IMG/VR virus record: IMGVR_UViG_3300048029_000059
Location: 1-23,189 of that record
Length of the DNA: 23,189 bases
Direction: 5' to 3' (one strand)
Source of the DNA: a virus
Positions 1 through 5,411 of the stretch are shown here, one piece after another; positions within the stretch are counted from its first letter, which is position 1; every line of letters begins with the position of its first letter. A program made the translations under genes and the position numbers. The notes beneath the pieces were generated by a model, which did not search any database, was not told the origin of the DNA, and worked only from the letters and a program-made list of their open reading frames with translations.

Positions 1-923
1 ATTTTCTCAGGAGCAGTATCCTTATCACAGCTATATATGATTAAGTCACTTAACTTGAGTGGGTATTTGTTGGAGTCACTCAAAGATGTGTCTAACATGA
101 ACTGCAATGCAAAACCTGAACGACCATATGAAAGCTCTCTTTCCAACAAGTCTTCATCGTCAAACCGTTTAGGGTCTGTAGGAAGCCCATACAGAGCCTT
201 TTGCTCCTTTTGCATAGAATCATACAAGAGAGGTGCTAACCTACCCCCATAGGCTTTCTCTGCTCGTTCTAGAGTAGGGTAACGTGCTGTCCATATCCTC
301 ATGTCATAGCCACGAGTAAGCAGTATGTTGTATAAGGACATCTCATTCTGAGGTGTACCTAAGTAAATAATCTTTCCATCAGGCTTTAACACAGCATCAA
401 ATTCTTTAACAGTCTCATACAGCTTCTCTCTCATCATGTGAGTCATAGAATTGTTAGGGACTTCTACGTCATCTGCAATGATTATGTCTGCTCTAGAACC
501 TGTTAGCTGTCCTGTGACCCCTACGGACTTCACTGAGGGACTTCCAGAGGCTTTGGCTGGTGCAACATCAAAAGCTATCTTAGACCATCTCTGACCGTCT
601 CTAGCAACGAGGTGTTGGCACATAGGAAGCTCAACAATGATACGTTGTGTAAAGGTTGAGAAGTCATCTGCACGTGCTTTAGAAGCTGATACAACCATAA
701 ACTTTAGTTCAGGGTTAAGTAGTAGCTGATGTACTACGTATGCAGCAGTGATGTAAGACTTACCTACACCACGAAAAGCTTCTATTATGCTACGTTTTGG
801 ACTGTTCTGCAAGTAGTGAGCTATGTCATACTGTATTGGAGTGGGTTCAGGTAAGCCTAAGTGTGACCATACAAGGTATGTAAAGTTTCTAAAATCTTTA
901 AGTTGTTCTGGAATGTTAGTCAT
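1..923 (-). CDS. Terminase large subunit (gp19-like), 3' part beyond window
   Basis: DNA-packaging ATPase of the T7 gp19 (DNA maturase B) type, which pumps genome into the prohead through the portal. About 307 residues are visible, roughly half of the usual length of near 580; the rest, including the C-terminal nuclease domain, lies off the left edge. I translated it by hand. The ATPase core is intact: Walker A AFRGVGKS at residues 49-56, Walker B IIIADDVE at 147-154, and the coupling motif YLGTPQ at 187-192. The ATG at 923 overlaps the end of the upstream 104-residue gene by 8 bases, which suggests translational coupling. It is the last gene of the overlapping packaging cassette, the place gp19 holds in T7. 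The identity is firm from the motifs and synteny; the C-terminal half cannot be assessed. Confidence 0.95.
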   Translation of the reverse strand, partial: MTNIPEQLKDFRNFTYLVWSHLGLPEPTPIQYDIAHYLQNSPKRSIIEAFRGVGKSYITAAYVVHQLLLNPELKFMVVSASKARADDFSTFTQRIIVELPMCQHLVARDGQRWSKIAFDVAPAKASGSPSVKSVGVTGQLTGSRADIIIADDVEVPNNSMTHMMREKLYETVKEFDAVLKPDGKIIYLGTPQNEMSLYNILLTRGYDMRIWTARYPTLERAEKAYGGRLAPLLYDSMQKEQKALYGLPTDPKRFDDEDLLERELSYGRSGFALQFMLDTSLSDSNKYPLKLSDLIIYSCDKDTAPEK

Positions 924-1230
924 CGTACACCACGTGTAAAGGATGGTCATGTGTATCTTCTGCTTTAGCCCATACAGCATTGATAGGAGCTACGTTAAAC
1001 TGAAATGTAACTTCGTGTGTTTTATGATTAGAAGTTGCTCCATCTATAACAAAACCACTTGTAGGAGCTGTTGTATTTGTACCAAATCCTACCTCAATTT
1101 GATGTGAGTCTGCATTATTCTGTATCATTAAGTAAGTACGTTGAACATTTGTGTCTATTAGTTTAGTCCAGTTACCTCCTGTTAAAGTTACAGTAATATG
1201 TTTTAGTGTAGCATTTGGTGCTTCTCTCAT
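916..1230 (-). CDS. Hypothetical 104-residue beta-rich protein
   Basis: I do not recognise a function. The sequence has alternating hydrophobic residues typical of beta strands (ITVTLTGGNW, RTYLMIQN, HEVTFQF), no membrane segment and no signal peptide, so it is probably a small soluble beta-sandwich. It lies between the small and large terminase subunits, where T7 has its spanin genes 18.5 and 18.7, but it lacks the TM or lipobox of a spanin. The ATG overlaps the upstream stop as ATGA (bases 1227-1230), and an AGGAG lies about 10 bases before the start. Its own end overlaps the start of the large terminase. A minor virion or fibre-associated protein is possible, but that is a guess. Confidence 0.8.
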   Translation of the reverse strand: MREAPNATLKHITVTLTGGNWTKLIDTNVQRTYLMIQNNADSHQIEVGFGTNTTAPTSGFVIDGATSNHKTHEVTFQFNVAPINAVWAKAEDTHDHPLHVVYDD

Positions 1231-1445
1231 TGTAATTTCTCTCCTACATCAAAGGGTAGCTCATGTAATAAACTAGCCATAGGATTGTCTGACGTTATGA
1301 CATCTAAGGATGCTCCATTATCTTTAAGAAATTTAACAGCTACTGATAGCTCACTGGCTGTTGCCTCTCCACTACGTACACGTAGGAGTAACTGTTGAGT
1401 TACTTCCTCATGTAGCTTATCTATTGTTTTTCTATCTGCTGACAT
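1227..1445 (-). CDS. Terminase small subunit (gp18-like)
   Basis: Small terminase subunit (DNA maturase A), which recognises concatemeric phage DNA and recruits the large subunit. At 72 residues it is somewhat shorter than T7 gp18 (89). The N-terminal half is helical (KLHEEVTQQLLLRVRSGEA), followed by the segment TASELSVAVKFLKDNG. This pattern is typical of short podophage terminase small subunits, in which a helical region is followed by an 'A-[ST]-ELSVAxKFLKDN' stretch. Its position three genes after the holin and one gene before the large terminase matches the T7 order 17.5-18-19. The start overlaps the stop of the upstream 49-residue gene as TAATG, and its stop overlaps the next start as ATGA. 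The call rests on recognised sequence style and synteny, not on a search. Confidence 0.8.
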   Translation of the reverse strand: MSADRKTIDKLHEEVTQQLLLRVRSGEATASELSVAVKFLKDNGASLDVITSDNPMASLLHELPFDVGEKLQ

Positions 1446-1594
1446 TATGTTTTCTTCTTGTACTTATCTGTCTTCTTTTTCTTAGGAAAACCTGCTTTCA
1501 TGTTTGCGTATGACTTAGCTGATACTGTACTCTTTGACTTGGGTCTAGATATACCAAGCTTCTTTCTTCTGTTAATGTTTTCATAAAGACTCAT
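1445..1594 (-). CDS. Small basic protein, 49 residues
   Basis: Short gene read by hand. It begins MSLYENINRRKKLG and ends in a lysine cluster (FPKKKKTDKYKKKT). About a third of the residues are Lys or Arg, with no hydrophobic segment, so it probably binds nucleic acid or another acidic partner. Short proteins opening SLYENI or SLYANI are common in marine phages, but I know of no assigned function. The start overlaps the stop of the 32-residue membrane gene as ATGA. The stop TAA overlaps the ATG of the small terminase as TAATG. This exact fit between two overlapping junctions is the main evidence that it is a real gene. Confidence 0.75.
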   Translation of the reverse strand: MSLYENINRRKKLGISRPKSKSTVSAKSYANMKAGFPKKKKTDKYKKKT

Positions 1595-1689
1595 TTTTTC
1601 AACCTATATACTATGTTAATAGCTGTGTTTGCACAGACAGCTAGTAGTGTTAATATTTGTAAGAATATACTTATTATCTCAACTTCCAT
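1591..1689 (-). CDS. Tiny single-span membrane protein, 32 residues
   Basis: Read by hand. The protein starts MEVEIISIFLQILTLL and ends in a basic tail RLKK. Residues 5-22 form one hydrophobic segment, with acidic residues before and basic residues after, which predicts an N-out, C-in single-pass membrane peptide by the positive-inside rule. It follows the holin with a TAATG overlap and overlaps the next gene as ATGA. A membrane peptide directly after a holin could be an antiholin or accessory lysis protein, but no sequence feature proves this. Reality of the gene rests on the two tight overlaps and the well-formed TM segment. Confidence 0.65.
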   Translation of the reverse strand: MEVEIISIFLQILTLLAVCANTAINIVYRLKK

Positions 1690-2084
1690 TATTTAGTTAT
1701 ACCTTTTATCTTCTCTGCTGTACGTAATCCACCTAAACCAAGCATACCAAGTAGTACAGTCATAAGACTATCCATGTCAAACACTGGTAAAGCTGGTATG
1801 GGTACGTTAAAGTAAGCACAAACAAACATTGTAGCAGGTGCAAATACAAAGTGCCACCCCATTGCAGCAGCTAGTATCCAACCCAGAAAGGGTCTCCAAC
1901 CTGCAACAAACAGTGACCTGTGCTTGGCTTCTTCTTTGTTAATCTCTAGTTGACCTTTTGCTAACTCCTGTGCATGTTTCTCTGACATTGTTGCAATCTC
2001 ATGGGCAATCTTTTGCTTAGTATCTGCATCAGGGATAAACTTGTCTAACAGTGAAGCAACTGGTGCTATTAATGCTTGTATCAT
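1689..2084 (-). CDS. Holin, three-TM (gene-transfer-agent type)
   Basis: Probable holin, which forms inner-membrane lesions and lets endolysin reach the peptidoglycan at the end of infection. The 131-residue protein has a helical, charged N-terminal part (residues 10-55), then the landmark RSLFVAGWRPFLGW (56-69), which is characteristic of the holin family described from gene transfer agents of alphaproteobacteria. Hydrophobic segments follow at about 66-93 (probably two spans or one long one) and 105-120, and the tail is basic. It occupies the position of T7 holin gene 17.5, between the fibre genes and the terminase. The start overlaps the upstream 37-residue gene as ATGA and its stop overlaps the next start as TAATG. 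Family assignment is by recognised motif; no functional data are implied. Confidence 0.85.
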   Translation of the reverse strand: MIQALIAPVASLLDKFIPDADTKQKIAHEIATMSEKHAQELAKGQLEINKEEAKHRSLFVAGWRPFLGWILAAAMGWHFVFAPATMFVCAYFNVPIPALPVFDMDSLMTVLLGMLGLGGLRTAEKIKGITK

Positions 2085-2194
2085 CTTGTACGTTCCTTAA
2101 TCTGTTTCCTTCTTAAAGCTTTAACATGTTTGTTGTAGAAGTAAGCATTAATCTTACCAAAGAATTTAGACATACTTAAATAAAAATCTATCAT
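2081..2194 (-). CDS. Small basic protein, 37 residues
   Basis: Read by hand. It starts MIDFYLSMSKFFGKI and ends with the strongly basic KALRRKQIKERTR. Aromatic and aliphatic residues in the first 22 positions suggest an amphipathic helix that could sit on the membrane, followed by a basic tail. No family recognised. Its ATG overlaps the stop of the 67-residue gene as ATGA (2191-2194), and its own stop overlaps the holin start as ATGA (2081-2084). It fits exactly between the two genes, which would otherwise be separated by an unusually long 106-base gap in this very compact cassette. A second in-frame ATG at residue 8 would give a 30-residue form. Confidence 0.65.
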   Translation of the reverse strand: MIDFYLSMSKFFGKINAYFYNKHVKALRRKQIKERTR

Positions 2195-2394
2195 GTAAAT
2201 TTACCTTTCTGAAGTTCTATACATTTGTAGACAATAGGCTTCATATCTTTTAGTTCTTCTACAATATCCTTTCTCATCTCGTAAGCTCTTTCTATACACT
2301 GTTGCTCAGTCTCTAGTTTCTTTAGTGTGTCCTCAAAGGTTATACACATCTTAGGGTCTGCTATAGCACAAGCTATAACAAGAAGTTTAAACAT
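2191..2394 (-). CDS. Small cysteine-containing, possibly exported protein
   Basis: Hypothetical protein of 67 residues. A short hydrophobic start (MFKLLVIACAIADPKMC) is followed by a charged helical region with four cysteines in total at 9, 17, 33 and 58. The spacing resembles small periplasmic phage proteins with paired disulfides: a Cys, an acidic loop, then 'EQxCxERAxEM' and a late Cys. The hydrophobic stretch is only about 10 residues, shorter than a normal signal peptide, so export is uncertain. VIAC resembles a lipobox, which would make it a candidate outer-membrane spanin, but the weak h-region argues against this. The start overlaps the stop of the upstream gene as TAATG, and its stop overlaps the next start as ATGA. 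Confidence 0.75.
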   Translation of the reverse strand: MFKLLVIACAIADPKMCITFEDTLKKLETEQQCIERAYEMRKDIVEELKDMKPIVYKCIELQKGKFT

Positions 2395-2846
2395 TAGAAT
2401 CCTCCTTGCAGGAACTTAACCCAAGCTACAATAGCAACTGTACCTAGTACGACTAAAGCAGTGATTGTGGTTATCATTAAGTTTCTGTCTTTTATTCTCT
2501 GTTGTTCAGCTAGTTCTTTCTTAATCCTAGCTCTTTCTTGGGCTATTTCTGCTTGGAGTCTTTCCCATTGTCCAGCTTTTCCAAAGTACTGAAAAGCTTT
2601 ACGCAGTTCATCTCTCATATCTTCTAGAGCTTCTTTCTTAAAGTGCTTTTCTATAGCTGAATCTTCTGCAAAAGAGAACCTACTCTTCTTCTTCTGTGAT
2701 TCAGCATGTTGAAGATGAGCTTCTCCTTGTGCAAATTTACCAATAGCTGTGGAAAGAGAGCTTAAATCTTTGCCTATTTTTATAGCACCCATAATAGTTT
2801 TGTGCCCAGCAGTAATTGCAGCAAAAGCTGATATGGGGTCAAGCAT
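2394..2846 (-). CDS. Tail-anchored coiled-coil membrane protein
   Basis: Hypothetical protein of 150 residues, of a type common in marine phages and opening with LDPISAFAAITAG. Residues 60-122 are highly charged and helical (many E, K, R, Q) and probably coiled coil. Residues 124-143 form one strong membrane segment (MITTITALVVLGTVAIVAWV), leaving a short C-terminal tail. The topology is therefore C-tail-anchored, with the bulk in the cytoplasm or periplasm depending on insertion. It is preceded by AAGG seven bases before its ATG and overlaps the next gene as TAATG. Its location beside the holin suggests a role in lysis or membrane handling. It is not a classical Rz spanin, which has an N-terminal TM. 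Confidence 0.8.
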   Translation of the reverse strand: MLDPISAFAAITAGHKTIMGAIKIGKDLSSLSTAIGKFAQGEAHLQHAESQKKKSRFSFAEDSAIEKHFKKEALEDMRDELRKAFQYFGKAGQWERLQAEIAQERARIKKELAEQQRIKDRNLMITTITALVVLGTVAIVAWVKFLQGGF

Positions 2847-2858
2847 CTCTTTACCTTT

Positions 2859-3053
2859 CTATTTCATTATTATACTTATCATTAAAGCTACGACAGTAAC
2901 TGTACTAGCCATGAGCATTGCTTCTAGTCTCCAAAGTCTTTTATCAAGAGCACCTAGTTTATCTTCAACTACTTTGTAACGTATTGCACATTCTTTCTCA
3001 TGGGCTTCAAGCTCCAGTTGTACTTGGAGTTCAGGCTTCATTTCTAATTTCAT
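2859..3053 (-). CDS. Small tail-anchored coiled-coil protein, 64 residues
   Basis: No family recognised. The N-terminal 44 residues are charged with a heptad-like pattern (LEAHEKE, VVEDKLGALDKRLWRLE), and residues 46-63 form a membrane span ending in a single lysine. This is the same architecture as the larger neighbour at 2394-2846, and the two may work together. The ATG at 3053 overlaps the end of the upstream gene by 23 bases and has GAGGA about 11 bases upstream. An alternative start at residue 5 (3041) has no better ribosome binding site. Position within the lysis cassette suggests a role at the host envelope; function unknown. Confidence 0.72.
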   Translation of the reverse strand: MKLEMKPELQVQLELEAHEKECAIRYKVVEDKLGALDKRLWRLEAMLMASTVTVVALMISIIMK

Positions 3054-3267
3054 CTGGGACAGATTCCTCTTCCTTGTTTAAGGACTGTATCAGTGAGTTA
3101 GTAAAAGCATTCTGAGCTACAGTTACTTGGTCTAGTTGAAATCTAAGATTAGCACCCTTGGTTTGTAAATCTTTTATCTGATTGATAAAGTAGGTTTGGT
3201 CTTGAGATAAATCCTCTTGATTATACTCTTTACCATCAATAGTGATTACGTTTGATTGTTCAGTCAT
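3031..3267 (-). CDS. Hypothetical coiled-coil protein, 78 residues
   Basis: Soluble small protein found in many marine phages; no function known to me. The N-terminal part NVITIDGKEYNQEDLS looks like a short beta hairpin, and the rest is a long helix with heptads (YFINQIKDLQTKGANLRFQLDQ) that ends in an acidic tail. I choose the ATG at 3267 over the TTG two codons upstream. The ATG overlaps the upstream stop as TAATG, and GGAG lies 10 bases before it, while the TTG would leave only 4 bases. The helix may trimerise, which would suit a fibre-associated or chaperone role since it follows the fibre genes, but that is inference. Confidence 0.8.
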   Translation of the reverse strand: MTEQSNVITIDGKEYNQEDLSQDQTYFINQIKDLQTKGANLRFQLDQVTVAQNAFTNSLIQSLNKEEESVPDEIRNEA

Positions 3268-3578
3268 TACCAAGATACTCCACTTGCTGTTGTTGGATTA
3301 GCCATTGCATCTATCTGACTAGCTATACCTGCTTCTATTGATGCCACTTCGTCTGCACCAAGTGCATCTTTAGCCCATCCAATAGCTTGTGTCTCTGTGA
3401 TATCTGCATATGGTGTTGGTGTACCTACAAGTGTTACACCGACTGTGCCATAAGCTGACCCTGTGTTACCATCTGCGTCTTCATCAGATGCTCTCCAGTG
3501 CAAGATAGTCACAATATCTGTGTTGTCTCCCTGCACCAAGTCTCTTTCCATTGTTCCTATTGTCCAAGTTACTGCCAT
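3267..3578 (-). CDS. Hypothetical fibre-linked protein, 103 residues
   Basis: Hypothetical protein of a kind often seen beside fibre genes of marine phages. It opens VTWTIGTMERDL, contains the conserved-looking block VTILHWRASDEDADG and the acidic, glycine-rich TGSAYGTVGVTL, and ends with a helix containing KDALGADEVASIEAGIASQ. It has no membrane segment or signal peptide and is probably cytoplasmic. A strong ribosome binding site AAGGAG lies 6 bases before the ATG. Its final codons GGAGTATCTTGG supply the ribosome binding site of the next gene. A role in fibre assembly or as a small virion protein is plausible from position only. Confidence 0.8.
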   Translation of the reverse strand: MAVTWTIGTMERDLVQGDNTDIVTILHWRASDEDADGNTGSAYGTVGVTLVGTPTPYADITETQAIGWAKDALGADEVASIEAGIASQIDAMANPTTASGVSW

Positions 3579-3594
3579 TTTATTCTCCTTTTAA

Positions 3595-5100
3595 TTAGGC
3601 TGTTTCTAATGCTACTATTCTAGCTTCTAGTTCTTGTATTGTCTTCACGAGTAAAGGTACAAGCTTGCTTTGGTCTATACCTTGGTATATGGGATTGCCA
3701 TCATCGTCAACTGCATCTTTTTCACCAATAACAGCTTCTGGTACAACTTCTTGTGCTTCATGTGCTATAAAACCATCTAATGTAGTATTTGGAAATCTTT
3801 TAAAATTAAATCTACAAGGTTTGAGTTCTTTTAATCTTGTTGTTGCATTCCAATCTTCTGTTACATTTTCTTTTAATCTGTAATCTGATATTTGATTAAA
3901 TGAAGTTTGACCAGCATTATTAAAAGTTATACTACCTACAGAATTTCCATTTCCATCTTGAAAACCCATTAAGTAATTTGTTGTGGTAGGTGAATCTTCC
4001 CCAGTTTGTATAGCAATACCAAATCTATTAGAGGCATTACCATCATTTATAACTTTAAAAGCATAAGCACCACTAGCATTTGCTGTTAATACAGTTCCTC
4101 CATTGCTTCCAATACGCATACGTTCTGTTGTATTAGTAGCAAATATTAAAGGTCTTGTACTATGTGTGCCTAAAGTTACTGAGTTTGTGTCAGCATTGTT
4201 TGCAAATGCTTCGTTTACAAAATAAGCATTATAATCTGTACTAGAATTACTTCCACCTAAAGTTATGCTATTTCTAAATTTAGCTATACCATTTACACTT
4301 ATCTTTCTTTGTGGATTAGAATCTCCAATACCAACATTACCTGCTGATGTTATACGCATACGTTCTGTGCCGTTTTGATAAAGACTTACAGGATGGTTAG
4401 TGCTAGACCCTATCCTAATATCACTATCTTGTACTGTCTGTATAAAGGCTTTGGTGCTTTCACTATTAGATTTAACTTGAAAGTTTGTGTGTGATGCTCC
4501 CTTTACAGTTAGGGTACTATCAGGGTCTGACTCACCAATACCTACGTTGCCATTATTAAGAACAGAAACCTTAGTACTGTCTTGCATAGAAATATTAAAA
4601 ACAGGTGAACCAGTTGTACCACCAGTATCCACTTTAATATTTAAATTTCTTGCTCCACTTTGACCACTAAGTTCATGTGATGCTGTTGTATCTGAATCTG
4701 TTAATCTCAGTATTGGAATACTTGATTGAATATGCAAAGATGAAGCAGGACTACTAGTGCCAACACCCAATCGCTCTTCACTAGCATCCCAAAATAGCTT
4801 TGGTGTTGTGCCTGTGTCCTCGTAGAAGCTGATGTCTCCTGTGTCACGACCAATAGATAATGATTTGTTAGTAGAACCAGCAGTTTTACCACCAATAACG
4901 ACTTCACTAGAAGCGTCATAAAAACTAAAATGTGCTCCATAGCCAGACGCAGAAGGGTCTTCTATCTCCAAACCACCTATACCACCAATAGATAGCCCAT
5001 CAACAGTCAATCCACCTGCTGTCACTGTACCTGCTACATCAAGAGTACCACTGAGGTCTGCATCAGTGACTATCTTGGATATGTCTTTTGCTCTTGTCAT
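3595..5100 (-). CDS. Second tail fibre/spike with C-terminal S74 self-cleaving chaperone
   Basis: Phage fibre or spike protein of 501 residues with a C-terminal intramolecular chaperone of the peptidase S74 type. The start MTRAKDISKIVTDADLSGTLDVAG is common in marine phage fibres. The middle is beta-rich with repeated NVGIG and TERMRI units that suggest a trimeric beta-helical stalk. From about residue 402 comes ISDYRLKENV, with the expected Ser405-Lys410 dyad, then GFIAHEAQEVVPEAV and a C-terminal helix. In this family the chaperone drives trimer folding and then cuts itself off before the Ser, so the mature protein should end near residue 404. There is no T7-type virion-binding N-domain, so it may attach through the main fibre or another adaptor. 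The ribosome binding site GAGGTG lies in the final codons of the upstream gene. Confidence 0.9.
   Translation of the reverse strand: MTRAKDISKIVTDADLSGTLDVAGTVTAGGLTVDGLSIGGIGGLEIEDPSASGYGAHFSFYDASSEVVIGGKTAGSTNKSLSIGRDTGDISFYEDTGTTPKLFWDASEERLGVGTSSPASSLHIQSSIPILRLTDSDTTASHELSGQSGARNLNIKVDTGGTTGSPVFNISMQDSTKVSVLNNGNVGIGESDPDSTLTVKGASHTNFQVKSNSESTKAFIQTVQDSDIRIGSSTNHPVSLYQNGTERMRITSAGNVGIGDSNPQRKISVNGIAKFRNSITLGGSNSSTDYNAYFVNEAFANNADTNSVTLGTHSTRPLIFATNTTERMRIGSNGGTVLTANASGAYAFKVINDGNASNRFGIAIQTGEDSPTTTNYLMGFQDGNGNSVGSITFNNAGQTSFNQISDYRLKENVTEDWNATTRLKELKPCRFNFKRFPNTTLDGFIAHEAQEVVPEAVIGEKDAVDDDGNPIYQGIDQSKLVPLLVKTIQELEARIVALETA
4112..4128. repeat. 17-base fibre repeat, copy 1
   Basis: ATACGCATACGTTCTGT on the plus strand encodes the end of TERMRI in the S74 fibre. 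Identical copies stand at 4352-4368 and 6174-6190, the last in the other fibre gene. Confidence 0.85.
4352..4368. repeat. 17-base fibre repeat, copy 2
   Basis: Second exact copy in the S74 fibre gene, in the segment TERMRITSAGNVGIG. Confidence 0.85.
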
Positions 5101-5101
5101 G

Positions 5102-5362
5102 CTACACCTCTTGGTTAGCTAAATGTGTTGCATAGGCTGTCTTGATTGCATCTGTATGTACTGCATTGCATATTGCTTGTACTTCTGCACTCTCATTTGC
5201 TAAGTCATCTGCACTTATATCAGGTGCTACAACGTGCCTTGAGAAGCTTCTGCTTATCTCTGTGCCATCTCTCTTGATGACTGTGGCAGTTCTTACTTGA
5301 ACGTGCTTGTAGTCACCTACGATTTCTATTTTGTCTTGTATTATCTCTTCTGTTAAAGCCAT
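5102..5362 (-). CDS. Hypothetical protein between the two fibre genes, 86 residues
   Basis: No assigned function, but the type is frequent in marine podo- and myophages next to fibre genes. The N-terminal part contains beta strands (IEIVGDYKHVQVRTATVIKR) with the turn KRDGTEISRSF, then RHVVAPD. The rest is a helix (residues 50-84) ending HLANQEV. It is probably a small soluble alpha/beta protein. The ATG has an excellent ribosome binding site AAGGAG 6 bases upstream, and its own last codons (CAAGAGGTG) act as ribosome binding site for the S74 fibre. Tight coupling to both fibre genes suggests a fibre-assembly chaperone or adaptor, which is inference from context. Confidence 0.82.
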   Translation of the reverse strand: MALTEEIIQDKIEIVGDYKHVQVRTATVIKRDGTEISRSFSRHVVAPDISADDLANESAEVQAICNAVHTDAIKTAYATHLANQEV

Positions 5363-5392
5363 TTTTATCTCCTTTTGGTTAATGGACTGACT

Positions 5393-5411
5393 ACCCTATG
5401 TCCAATAGGGT
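5393..5411 (-). other. Intergenic hairpin after the tail fibre gene
   Basis: A perfect 7-base inverted repeat, ACCCTAT and ATAGGGT, with a 5-base loop, starts at the stop codon of the tail fibre. No T-run follows in the transcribed direction, so it is not a typical rho-independent terminator. It may protect the mRNA end or be a processing site, and chance cannot be excluded. Confidence 0.35.

Noticed and set aside
37-252. Plus-strand ORF of 71 codons
   Set aside because: It lies antisense within the terminase large subunit, whose motifs are clear in the minus-strand frame; the plus-strand product has no recognisable features.
2191-2394. Outer-membrane spanin (Rz1-like) call for the 67-residue protein
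   Set aside because: VIAC resembles a lipobox, but the hydrophobic core is too short for a lipoprotein signal peptide and the Pro-rich content of Rz1 is missing.
2749-3115. Two plus-strand ORFs over the small membrane-protein genes
   Set aside because: They mirror hydrophobic and coiled-coil codons of the minus-strand genes, have no good ribosome binding site, and oppose the single direction of transcription.
3268-3273. TTG start two codons upstream for the 78-residue gene
   Set aside because: The ATG at 3267 forms a TAATG overlap with the upstream stop and has better spacing from GGAG, so the TTG start is unlikely.
4707-4940. Minus-strand ORF of 77 codons inside the S74 fibre
   Set aside because: Alternative frame within a well-supported gene; its leucine-rich product is typical of a frame shadow.
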